Assembly: GCA_009663185.1 (NCBI GenBank)
Contig: VJZX01000009.1
Span: 112,452-158,171, forward strand
DNA length: 45,720 nucleotides
From: Isoptericola halalbus
Lineage (GTDB): Bacteria > Actinomycetota > Actinomycetes > Actinomycetales > Cellulomonadaceae
Direction of reading: 5' to 3'
Shown one piece after another: positions 25,890 through 33,302 of the stretch. The translations under genes were made by a program, and so were the position numbers. Under the pieces are notes generated by a model. The model worked only from the letters and a program-made list of their open reading frames with translations, was not told the origin of the DNA and searched no databases. Within the stretch, counting starts at the first letter, position 1. Every line of letters begins with the position of its first letter.

Positions 25890-26599
25890 GCACGGCGCGA
25901 AGGTTGGCGGTGGTCACCGGGGGTAACCGGGGGATCGGCCTCGAGATCTGCCGGCAGCTCGCAGAGCGCGACTACCACGTGGTCCTGACCGCCCGGGACC
26001 CCGACCGGGCCGACGAGCAGGCACGATCGCTGGACGCCACCTGCCCCGGTGAGGTCAGCGGCCTGGGGCTCGACGTCGTGGACGCGGAATCCGTCGTGTC
26101 GGCGTTCCGGCACGTCAGAACGCACCACGGCAGGATCGACGTGTTCGTCAACAACGCGGGCATCGCCGTCGACGGCCCGGAGCACCGGCCGTCCGCACCC
26201 GACTTCACGCGCGTCCGGCGCACCCTGGAGACGAACCTCCTCGGCGCGTGGCGATGCTGCGCCGAGGTCGTCCCGGAGATGCGGGCCCGCGGCTACGGCC
26301 GGATCGTCAACCTGAGCAGCACCATGGCGTCGCTCGACCTGACCGGATCGGCGAGCTCGCCCGCCTACCGCATCTCGAAGACCGGGCTCAACATGCTCAC
26401 CCGGACCCTGGCCGCCGAGCTCGAGGGCACCGGCGTCCTGGTCAACGCTGCGTCGCCCGGGTACACCAGGACGGACATGAGTCCCGACGCCGAGCGCCCG
26501 GTCGAAGTGGGAGCAGATACGCCGGTCTGGCTGGCCACCCTGCCCGACACGGGACCGACGGGACAGTTCTTCTTCGACCGGCAGCCGCTCGCCTGGTGA
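25886..26599 (+). CDS. Short-chain dehydrogenase/reductase (SDR1)
   Basis: The 237-residue classical SDR has the cofactor motif VTGGNRGIGLEI, the NNAG motif in VFVNNAGIAVDG, and the catalytic set Ser in NLSSTM plus Y-x-x-x-K in AYRISKTG. It lacks the long C-terminal part of some SDRs and ends DTGPTGQFFFDRQPLAW, a form shared with carbonyl reductase-like SDRs. It is the last gene of the six-gene operon and overlaps the lyase stop codon (ATGA). It probably reduces or oxidises a pathway carbonyl or alcohol; the specific substrate is unknown. Confidence 0.88.
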   Translation: MSTARRLAVVTGGNRGIGLEICRQLAERDYHVVLTARDPDRADEQARSLDATCPGEVSGLGLDVVDAESVVSAFRHVRTHHGRIDVFVNNAGIAVDGPEHRPSAPDFTRVRRTLETNLLGAWRCCAEVVPEMRARGYGRIVNLSSTMASLDLTGSASSPAYRISKTGLNMLTRTLAAELEGTGVLVNAASPGYTRTDMSPDAERPVEVGADTPVWLATLPDTGPTGQFFFDRQPLAW

Positions 26600-26629
26600 G
26601 CGCAGCGAGGTTCCCGTCCGTCTTGCACG

Positions 26630-27155
26630 GCCCTCCGTGAGATGGGTCCCGTTGGGCGAGAGCACCGGGCCGCCTTCCACGTCGCGACCGCGTGCCAGTA
26701 CTTGACCCGCAGCGGCGAGGTAGCGAACCTTGCTGGCGGCCTCGGCCGTCGGCGCGGTGTAGATCGGGCCCATCGCCGCAGCGACCCGTCACGGACCTTG
26801 ACCACGATCGCGTCGAGGTACATGAGCAGGTAGAACGCCTCCATCAGCCGGTTCTGCCAGGCCATGACCTCCTCGCAGATCTCGGCGATGACGTTGCCGA
26901 TCGCCTCGTGGCTCAGCTCGGTGCTGATGCCCGCCCAGGCGCGCGCTCCTCTGGGCACGAGCATCAGGTGTTCGTCCCGTCGCGGTCCCGCGGCACGTCC
27001 AGACGCGCGTCGCCGACCTCCGTGGAGACCGTCTTCGACGTGATGCCGTTTCGCGAGTTCGGGAAGTGCTTGGACTCCAGGTCGCCCTTGTCGTAGCCCG
27101 TCATCGCTCAGCTCGGCCTGCAACCCGCGCTCGAGCGCGGCCTTGGTCATGCCGG
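26630..27155 (-). pseudogene. Decayed IS256-family transposase
   Basis: Minus-strand fragments in different frames match the IS256 mutator-type transposase in order: GMTKAALERGLQAELSD (near 27153-27105), then GYDKGDLESKHFPNSRNGIT with EVGDARLDVPRDRDG in another frame (27110-26990), then ISTELSHEAIGNVIAEI and VMAWQNRLMEAFYLLMYLDA with VVKVRDG (26930-26800), then IYTAPTAEAASK (near 26765). Frameshifts and a large internal loss make it non-functional. No terminal inverted repeats were found. It separates the two halves of the catabolic cluster. Confidence 0.75.
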
Positions 27156-27412
27156 CGGCATCCCGCCGTCCCGGTGAGCTGAAATTCGCCCGCATCGATC
27201 CTGGCGAACAATCCGTAGCGCACCCGAGGCGACCAGCTCGGCCGCCATCGCGTCCTGTTTGTCGTCCGTCACGGACACACATGCTCCTCTCGTCAGACCC
27301 ATGACCAGGCCTTACACAGAGAAGCCGGCACCCCGGGCTACGGCTCAGCGGGCGGGTCCCGGCCGTCAAGATCAAAGTCGCCAAACGCCCATCCGAGACA
27401 TCCAGGGGCCGA

Positions 27413-27800
27413 GTTCGATCATCTGTCGTGCAGCCTCGACGTGCCCGCACATGCCCTGCGGGTGGTGACCCGCTGGATCGCGGGGCACCGCCGCAGCCAC
27501 GACCGCCGGCCGCGGCAGCGGGCCGCGTCCGTACGCACGCAGGCGATCCTGCTGCGCTGGTTCAAGGACGCCACCCCCGGATGCCCACGCCGACCCCGCG
27601 ACGTCCAGATCTCGCTCGCCACGACCTACCGGTTCGTGCACGAGGGCGATCGACGTCATCGCTGCCCCGCGCCCCGGGACTGCACGAGGCGCTGGCCGAC
27701 GCCCGTGCGCAGCACTGGCCGTTCGTATGTCTGGACGGCGCCACCCACGACATCACCGCCGCCGCCCTCGTCCTACTCCACCTTCAACGAGGCAGCCGAC
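27413..27800 (+). pseudogene. Decayed transposase fragment (IS5-like)
   Basis: The forward frame reads FDHLSCSLDVPAHALRVVTR and then RTQAILLRWFKDATP, followed by SLATTYRFVHEG. After a frameshift it continues with LHEALADARAQHWPFVCLDG. The order and content resemble the N-terminal part of actinobacterial IS5-type transposases (HTH followed by the first catalytic strand with FVCLDG). The catalytic remainder is missing. The family call rests on memory of similar proteins and is moderate in certainty. Confidence 0.6.
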
Positions 27801-27841
27801 GACCCTGGTGAGAACACCTCAGTATGTGTCGCGGCAGGGAC

Positions 27842-29119
27842 TCAGCTCACGCGGTCCTTGAGCTTGTAGTAGGCGCCGGCGACGGGCAGGAACCAGGGCG
27901 GGCCGAAGTGGCCGGGGATGCGGCGGAAGGGGAAGTCACGCCAGATGTTCGCCTCGGGGACGCCGGCCATGTACTCGGCCATCTGGCGGCCCATGTAGGT
28001 GGCCATCTGGACGCCGTGTCCGGCGTAGCCCATGGAGTAGTAGACGCCGTCGCGTTCGCCGGCGTGGACCATGCGGTCGATGCTCATGTCGACCAGGCCG
28101 CCCCAGCAGTAGTCGATCCTGGCGTCGGACAGCTGCGGGAGGATGCGGACCATCGCGTCGCGCAGGATCTGCCCGCTCTTCTCGTCGGACTCGGGGTTGG
28201 ACATCGCGAACCGTGCTCGGCCCCCGAAGAGCAGGCGGTTGTCGGGCGTGATCCGGAAGTAGTTGAGGATGTTCTTGGAGTCCGAGGCCACCCGCCGAGT
28301 GGGGAGGAGCTCGTCGCACCTGCTGGTGCCGAGCGGCTCGGTTGCGATGATGAAGCTGCCGACCGGAGCGATGCGGACCTGGTGCCAGCGGAACGGCCGG
28401 CGGGTGTACGCACCGGTGGCGACGAGCACCTGGTCTGCCTGGATGCGGCCACGGGGGGTGGTGAGCTCGTGGCCTGAGCCGCGCTTGGCCAGCGTCAGCA
28501 CGGGCGCGTTCTCGTGGATGGTGACCCCAGCGCGCTCGGCGGCCTCGCCGAGCCCGCGGATGTACTTGCCGACGTGCAGGCTGGCGCTCTTGGAGTCGAT
28601 CAGGGCGCCGTGGTAGACGTCCGAGCCGATCTCGCGATGCAGCTCGGCCTTGGGGACCAGGTCGGCCTCCACGCCGAGGCGTGTGGTGAGCAGCTCGGCG
28701 GTCTTGGCGAACCCCTCGTAGTGTGCCGGCTTGGTGGCGAGGTTGAGCTTGCCGGGGCGGGCGAAGTCGCAGTCGATGCCTTCGTCGGCGACGAGCTTTT
28801 CGATCAGGTCGATCGCCTGGCCGTAGGAGCGGTACAGCGGCTCGGCCTTGTCCAGGCCCATCTTGGCCACCGCGGCCCGGATGCCGATCGACATGCCGGT
28901 GGTCGCCATGCCGCCGTTGCGACCTGAGGCGCCGAACCCCACGGTGTGCTGCTCGAACAGGTGCACCTTGGCTCCACGTCGAGCCAGGTGCAGGGCGGCC
29001 ACCACGCCGGTCAGGCCGCCCCCGATGACCGCCACGTCGGTGCGGCCCTCCACGACGGTCGTGGATCGCTCGGCCGCACCTGCGGGGGCGGTGTCGAGCC
29101 AGTAGGACGTGAACTTCAT
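27842..29119 (-). CDS. FAD-dependent amine oxidase 2 (PuuB/OrdL, DAO superfamily)
   Basis: A 425-residue paralogue of the oxidase at 11731-13008, identical in length and sharing long identical blocks such as GFGASGRNGGMATTG (one residue differs), YFRITPDNRLLFGGRARFA and GHFGPPWFLP. The FAD motif is VAVIGGGLTGVVAALHLA near residue 28-45. It would oxidise an amine to an imine/aldehyde and peroxide. Unlike copy 1, its HAD partner is divergent instead of upstream in the same operon, and no aldehyde dehydrogenase or cupin follows; the transposase scars lie directly downstream, so a longer operon may have been cut. The two copies may act on different amines or successive intermediates. Confidence 0.9.
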   Translation of the reverse strand: MKFTSYWLDTAPAGAAERSTTVVEGRTDVAVIGGGLTGVVAALHLARRGAKVHLFEQHTVGFGASGRNGGMATTGMSIGIRAAVAKMGLDKAEPLYRSYGQAIDLIEKLVADEGIDCDFARPGKLNLATKPAHYEGFAKTAELLTTRLGVEADLVPKAELHREIGSDVYHGALIDSKSASLHVGKYIRGLGEAAERAGVTIHENAPVLTLAKRGSGHELTTPRGRIQADQVLVATGAYTRRPFRWHQVRIAPVGSFIIATEPLGTSRCDELLPTRRVASDSKNILNYFRITPDNRLLFGGRARFAMSNPESDEKSGQILRDAMVRILPQLSDARIDYCWGGLVDMSIDRMVHAGERDGVYYSMGYAGHGVQMATYMGRQMAEYMAGVPEANIWRDFPFRRIPGHFGPPWFLPVAGAYYKLKDRVS

Positions 29120-29210
29120 GCGTACTCCTCACAGGGACCCGGACGACCGGCGTCGGCCGCCGAGGCACGGGCGGAACAGCGCCGCAGAGCGACGCAGCCC
29201 GGCCACACTT

Positions 29211-29253
29211 TGTTGACAGTCGACCACCATACACGTATGGTCGACAATCGACC
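29211..29253 (+). promoter_or_regulatory. HAD2 promoter bracketed by two GGTCGA-type operators (sites 3 and 4)
   Basis: A consensus -35 TTGACA (29213-29218) and TATGGT (29236-29241) are 17 bp apart and read toward HAD2. Site 3, TGTTGACAGTCGACC (29211-29225), covers the -35. Site 4, GGTCGACAATCGACC (29239-29253), is a perfect 6-bp inverted repeat with a 3-bp spacer and covers the end of the -10 and the start region. The two sites lie 28 bp apart, which suggests co-operative repression. The region also serves the divergent oxidase gene. Confidence 0.7.
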
Positions 29254-29293
29254 AGGGCGGATCAGGCCGCTCGGCTGATCACAGGAGGACCTC

Positions 29294-29974
29294 ATGGGAT
29301 TTGACGTCAAGCCGAAGTTCGTGACGTTCGACATGAACGGAACGCTGATCCAGTTCCGGATCAACGACGCGATCCGTGAGGTGCTGGGCGACCGGCTGCC
29401 GGCCGAGGTCGCCGCCGAGTTCCTGCAGACCTGCAAGGCGTACCGGATCGACGAGTGCCTCGGCGAGTACAAGCCGTTCGAGCAGATCGTGGGCCGTTCC
29501 ATGGAGCGGTCCATGCGCCGGTTCGGTCTCGAGTACCGCGAGGGCGATGCACGGGCCGTGCACGACCGCATCCCCACCTGGGGCCCGTACCCCGGTGTCA
29601 CCGCAGCACTGCGGCGCCTGGCCGAGGCCTACCCGCTGGTGATCGTGACGAACAGCGACGACGCGCACGCCGAGCGCCTGGCGGCCAACCTGCAGGCCCC
29701 GTTCGAGCTGGTGATCAGCGCCGAGCAGATGGGTGTCTACAAGCCCCGGCTCCGGGCGTTCGAGGACATGCTCGACAAGCTCGGGGCGGCGCCCGAGGAG
29801 ATCGTGCACGTCTCGGCGAGCCCGATGTACGACCTGCGTCCGGCGGCGGTCATGGGCATCGAGCACAAGGTGTACGTGGACCGGGGCTTCGAGCACGACG
29901 AGTCGTGGCTCGGCTACGAGCGGATCACCGACATCGCCGACCTGCCCGTCCTGTTCGGTCTGCCGCGCCCCTGA
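29294..29974 (+). CDS. HAD-superfamily hydrolase, haloacid dehalogenase type II-like (HAD2)
   Basis: The 226-residue paralogue of HAD1 has nucleophile D13 in TFDMNGTL, but the residue two positions on is Asn15, neither the Asp of phosphatases nor the Tyr of known haloacid dehalogenases. Motif II is VIVTNSD (T119), motif III is K150 in VYKPRL, and motif IV reads HVSASPMYDL, with D180 kept and the usual GD pair lost. The ATG at 29294 follows an AGGAGG. It is divergent from the second amine oxidase and followed by a GntR gene. A C-N, C-O, C-P or C-halogen hydrolase activity is possible; ordinary phosphatase activity is unlikely. Confidence 0.83.
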   Translation: MGFDVKPKFVTFDMNGTLIQFRINDAIREVLGDRLPAEVAAEFLQTCKAYRIDECLGEYKPFEQIVGRSMERSMRRFGLEYREGDARAVHDRIPTWGPYPGVTAALRRLAEAYPLVIVTNSDDAHAERLAANLQAPFELVISAEQMGVYKPRLRAFEDMLDKLGAAPEEIVHVSASPMYDLRPAAVMGIEHKVYVDRGFEHDESWLGYERITDIADLPVLFGLPRP

Positions 29975-30037
29975 GGGGCGCACGCAGTCGCCGCGCGACG
30001 GCATGTTCGGCGCCGGAGTGGCAGAAGCATCCGGTAC

Positions 30038-30052
30038 GGTCGACAAGCGACC
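30038..30052 (+). promoter_or_regulatory. GGTCGA-type operator upstream of GntR3 (site 5)
   Basis: GGTCGACAAGCGACC lies 17 bp before the GntR3 start and differs by one base from the perfect repeat at 29239-29253. Its position suggests autoregulation. No convincing -10 element is seen at the matching distance, so GntR3 may also be read from the HAD2 promoter. Confidence 0.6.
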
Positions 30053-30069
30053 ATGAAAGAGGCGGTGCG

Positions 30070-30753
30070 ATGAACCTCGAGCTCGGAGGGTTGGAACGGA
30101 CCACGACGCCGGAGGGCGTCTACCGGGTGCTGCGGGCCGCGATCCTCGACGGCACCTTCCCTCCTGGTGGGCAGCTGCGCGAGCGCGACATCGCAGACAG
30201 CCTCGGGGTCAGTCGGTCGCCCCTGCGCGAGGCCCTCACCAGGCTCGAGGAGGAGGGGCTGGTCGTGAAGATCCCCTTCCGCGGAGCGTTCGTGATGGAG
30301 GTGAGCGCTCAGGACGTCGCCGAGATCGCCTCGATCCGCTTGCTCGTCGAGCCGTACGCGGCGCAGCTGTCGCTCGAGGCGCTGCGCGGCCGCGAGCGCC
30401 CCAGGCTGACCCGGACGCTCGAGAGTCTGCGTCGGGCGACCGACCAGAACGACATCCCGGCCAGCATCGACGCGCACCTGCAGATCCACCGGCTCTTCTA
30501 CGACCTCTCGGGACACGGTGTGCTGCGTAGCCTCTGGGCGGGGTGGGAGACGAAGCTGCGCATGTACCTCACGGTCGACCACCGCTCCTACGGCGACCTT
30601 CATGACATCGCCGTCGAGCACGAGCGGCTGGTGGAGATCGCCCTGGAGGGCGACGCGGACAAGTTCCGGCAGGAACTGGCGCGCCACTTCCAGTCTGCCC
30701 TGCGCGCAGGCAGCGGGGACTCCGGGAGCGGACCCGCCGAACCAACCATGTAA
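30070..30753 (+). CDS. GntR-family regulator, FCD subgroup (GntR3)
   Basis: The 227-residue regulator has the wHTH VYRVLRAAILDGTFPPGGQL and recognition helix DSLGVSRSPLREALTRLEEEG. The FCD domain follows with IRLLVEPYAAQLSLEAL and an IHRLFYDLSGH segment. Its recognition helix (VSRSPLREAL) is close to that of GntR1 (VSRAPVREAL), and both lie among copies of the same operator. The ATG at 30070 follows a GAAAGAGGCGG stretch. It sits between HAD2 and the RidA operon and probably controls the whole second module. Confidence 0.88.
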   Translation: MNLELGGLERTTTPEGVYRVLRAAILDGTFPPGGQLRERDIADSLGVSRSPLREALTRLEEEGLVVKIPFRGAFVMEVSAQDVAEIASIRLLVEPYAAQLSLEALRGRERPRLTRTLESLRRATDQNDIPASIDAHLQIHRLFYDLSGHGVLRSLWAGWETKLRMYLTVDHRSYGDLHDIAVEHERLVEIALEGDADKFRQELARHFQSALRAGSGDSGSGPAEPTM

Positions 30754-30825
30754 CGAACAGGCTTTGCTGCTGCGGCGGTGGGCGAGCGTCCGCGAGGACG
30801 TTGACGATCAACTCGGCCCGCTAGC

Positions 30826-30840
30826 GGTCGACAATCGACA
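30826..30840 (+). promoter_or_regulatory. GGTCGA-type operator upstream of RidA (site 6)
   Basis: GGTCGACAATCGACA keeps the perfect GTCGA-CAA-TCGAC core and lies 38 bp before the RidA ATG. A TTGACG at 30801-30806 could be a -35 but no good -10 is seen 16-18 bp later, so the promoter itself is not resolved. Confidence 0.6.
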
Positions 30841-30877
30841 GACTGCTGCGTCCGACCACGAGGAGAAGTTGGAACAG

Positions 30878-31354
30878 ATGACTAGGAGTCACACCACGAG
30901 CGGTGCGGCCACGGAGCGACTTCAGGCTCTGGGCCTGAGCCTTCCCGCTGTCAGTGACAACCCACACTTCGTGAACCACCGGAGCATCGACTCCAGTGTC
31001 CACGTGGCCGGCCAACTGCCGTTCAAGGACGGCAAGCTCCTGGGCACGGGCATCGTCGGACGGGACGTCGACCTCGAGACCGGTCGTGAGCTGGCGCGTC
31101 ATGCGGCGCTCAACGCGCTCGCCGTCGCCGCGGACGCGGTTGGCGGCCTCGACCACGTCCGGATCGTGCAGATGCTGGTCTTCGTGGCCAGCACGCCCGA
31201 GTTCGGTCTGCAGTCGAAGGTCGCCGATGCGGCCAGCGATCTGCTCGTCGAGGTGCTCGGTGAGAACGGGCGGCACGCTCGCACGGCCATCGGTGTCGCC
31301 AGCTTACCGCTGCACACCCCGGTCGAGATCCAGATGGTCTGCACCGCGGTGTAG
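30878..31354 (+). CDS. RidA-family enamine/imine deaminase, long form
   Basis: This 158-residue RidA/YjgF-type protein belongs to the longer subgroup that starts with a RLQALGLSLP helix before the chorismate-mutase-like fold. Core features are SSVHVAGQLPF, the ALNALAVAADAVGGLDHVRIVQMLVFVAS strand-helix unit, and HARTAIGVASLPLHTPVEIQ, which keeps the catalytic-site arginine of the family. RidA proteins hydrolyse reactive enamines and imines released by PLP or flavin enzymes. It precedes a D-serine-dehydratase-like PLP enzyme and follows amine-oxidase genes, both of which make such intermediates. The ATG at 30878 is used; a TTG at 30869, nearer the AGGAG, is an alternative. Confidence 0.87.
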   Translation: MTRSHTTSGAATERLQALGLSLPAVSDNPHFVNHRSIDSSVHVAGQLPFKDGKLLGTGIVGRDVDLETGRELARHAALNALAVAADAVGGLDHVRIVQMLVFVASTPEFGLQSKVADAASDLLVEVLGENGRHARTAIGVASLPLHTPVEIQMVCTAV

Positions 31355-31403
31355 GACCGGCCGACAGACCCCACCGCCCGCATCGACGTTCGAGGAGCGC
31401 AGC

Positions 31404-32510
31404 ATGCACCGGCTTCAACGAGTACTCAACCGCCTGGTCGACCGGGTGGACACCCCCGTGCCGATCGTGCTGGCCGACGTCATGCAGCGAAACATCGACC
31501 GCATGCAAAACTTCGCCGTCGAGCACGATGTGGACCTGCGGCCTCACGTCAAGACGCACAAGTGCGTCGAGGTCGGTCGACGCCAGGTCGAGGCGGGCGC
31601 GGTCGGGATCACCGCCGGCACTGTGGGTGAGGCGGAGGTCTTTGCCCAGGCCGGGTTCGAGGACATCTTCCTCGCCTACCCGGTCTGGCCGTCCGGTACC
31701 AAGGGCGACCGGATCCGCCGTCTGGCGCAGACCGCCCGGATGCGCGTGGGGGTGGACAACCTTGCCGCGATCGAGGCCCTCGCCGAAGCGATGAGGGACG
31801 AGCCGGACCGGCTCCAGGTGGTGGTGGAGATCGACTGTGGCGCCCGCCGGTCCGGGGCCCCGCCCACGGCCGCGGGTGATCTCGCGCGTGCGGCCCGCAA
31901 GCGCGGGCTGGTGCCGGTCGGGGTCTACACCTATCCCGGGCATGGCAGCTCTGGTCCGGGTTCCCGTGAGCCGGCGGCGCAGGACCAGCAAGCTGCGCTG
32001 ACCGCCGCGGTGCGCAGCTTCGGCGACGTCGGCATCACTGCTGAGGTCGTCAGCGCGGGATCGACGCCCACGGTCGCGTTCTCGACCAGCAGCGTGATCA
32101 CCGAGATCCGTCCGGGCGAGTACGTCTTCTGCGACCTGAACAACACGCGGCTCGGGGCGTGCGACGAGGACCAGATCGCACTGTTCGTCGGCGCCACCGT
32201 GGTCAGCGGCTGGGTCCCCGATCAGGTGATCCTCGACGTCGGCACCAAGGCTCTGGGCCGCGAGGGCAACCCGGAACGAGGGTACGGCGGCATTGCCGGG
32301 AGCACGGCGGTCCTGGCCAGGCTCAACGAGTACCACGGGTTTGCTGCAGTGCCCGACGGGGAGTCGCGGCCGAGCGTCGGCACTGTCGTCCCGGTGGTGC
32401 CCAATCACGTGTGCCCGGTCGTGAACAGCTTCGAGGAGCTGGTCGTGACCGACACCGACGGCACGATGCTGGAGCGGTGGCCGGTCGCCGCCCGTGGACT
32501 CCTCGGCTGA
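31404..32510 (+). CDS. PLP-dependent D-amino-acid dehydratase/aldolase-like enzyme (fold type III)
   Basis: The 368-residue protein belongs to the alanine-racemase-like family that includes D-threonine aldolase, beta-hydroxyaspartate aldolase, D-serine dehydratase and D-threo-3-hydroxyaspartate dehydratase. The PLP lysine is K50 in LRPHVKTHK. The C-terminal metal pair is H335 and C337 in VPNHVCPVVN. D-serine and 3-hydroxyaspartate dehydratases use His-x-Cys, while the aldolases use His-x-Asp, so a dehydratase is favoured. A dehydratase would form an enamine, which the adjacent RidA could hydrolyse. The ATG at 31404 follows CGAGGAG. The substrate (D-serine, D-threonine or 3-hydroxyaspartate-like) is not settled. 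Confidence 0.85.
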   Translation: MHRLQRVLNRLVDRVDTPVPIVLADVMQRNIDRMQNFAVEHDVDLRPHVKTHKCVEVGRRQVEAGAVGITAGTVGEAEVFAQAGFEDIFLAYPVWPSGTKGDRIRRLAQTARMRVGVDNLAAIEALAEAMRDEPDRLQVVVEIDCGARRSGAPPTAAGDLARAARKRGLVPVGVYTYPGHGSSGPGSREPAAQDQQAALTAAVRSFGDVGITAEVVSAGSTPTVAFSTSSVITEIRPGEYVFCDLNNTRLGACDEDQIALFVGATVVSGWVPDQVILDVGTKALGREGNPERGYGGIAGSTAVLARLNEYHGFAAVPDGESRPSVGTVVPVVPNHVCPVVNSFEELVVTDTDGTMLERWPVAARGLLG

Positions 32511-32567
32511 CGGTCCGCGGAACCTCGCCCCACAAGACCCACTTCGAACCCACCAGGAGAAGCTGAG

Positions 32568-33302
32568 ATGAGACTCGAGAACGTGACGGCGCTGGTGACG
32601 GGCGCCAGCAGCGGAATCGGAGAGGCGGTGAGCTCGCACTTCCGCCGTGAGGGCGCGCGCCTGCTGCTGACCGGCCGTCGCGAGCATCTGGACACCGCTC
32701 AGCCCGACGACGTGTACGTCCCGGGCGACCTCAACGAGGAGGCATTCGTCGCCGGCCTGGCCGAGCGCGCCGCCGAAACGTTCGGGTCAGTCGACGTCGT
32801 GGTCCTCAACCACGGTCTGCAGGCCAGCAGCCCGCTGACCGAGATGGCGTACGACGACGCGAAGAACGTGCTGCACAGCAACCTGCTCAGCGCGTTCCTG
32901 GTGATGAAGCACTTCGTGCCGCTCATGCCCGAGGCGGGCGGCTCGTTCGTGTGCGTCAGCTCACGGCTCGGCATGGTGGGCACGCCCGGGGAAGTCCTCT
33001 ACTCCGCGGCCAAGGGCGGCCTGATCATGCTCGCCAAGGGCGCGGCGATCGAGTGGGCACCGCGCAACATCCGCGTCAACGTGGTCGCTCCTGGCCTGAC
33101 CGCGACCCCGATCATCGAGTCGTCGTTCCAGCGCAGGCCCGATCCTGAGGCGTACCGCCGTCAGCGCGAGAGCACGATCCCGCTCCAACGGCTTGCCTCG
33201 CCCGAAGAGGTCGCCGACTCCGTCCTCTTCCTCGCGTCGTCGGAGTCGTCCTACATCACCGGAGCGGTCCTTCCGGTCGACGGGGGGTACACCGCCTTTT
33301 GA
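32568..33302 (+). CDS. Short-chain dehydrogenase/reductase (SDR2)
   Basis: The 244-residue classical SDR has the cofactor motif VTGASSGIGEAV, an unusual VVLNHGLQ in place of NNAG, and the catalytic set Ser in CVSSRLG plus Y-x-x-x-K in LYSAAKGG. It ends with the common ITGAVLPVDGGYTAF. A good Shine-Dalgarno (AGGAGAAG) precedes the ATG, 57 bp after the dehydratase-like gene, so it is probably the last gene of the RidA operon. It would oxidise or reduce a hydroxy or carbonyl intermediate; it is not closely similar to SDR1. Confidence 0.88.
   Translation: MRLENVTALVTGASSGIGEAVSSHFRREGARLLLTGRREHLDTAQPDDVYVPGDLNEEAFVAGLAERAAETFGSVDVVVLNHGLQASSPLTEMAYDDAKNVLHSNLLSAFLVMKHFVPLMPEAGGSFVCVSSRLGMVGTPGEVLYSAAKGGLIMLAKGAAIEWAPRNIRVNVVAPGLTATPIIESSFQRRPDPEAYRRQRESTIPLQRLASPEEVADSVLFLASSESSYITGAVLPVDGGYTAF

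Noticed and set aside
27936-29234. 432-codon frame overlapping oxidase 2 in another frame
   Set aside because: Its translation is Arg/Pro/Gly-rich shadow sequence; the oxidase frame has full FAD and family motifs.
31404-32510. Assignment as beta-hydroxyaspartate aldolase of the BHA cycle
   Set aside because: The metal motif is His-x-Cys, not His-x-Asp, and the dedicated partners (class V aminotransferase, serine/threonine-dehydratase-like enzyme, ornithine-cyclodeaminase-like reductase) are absent.
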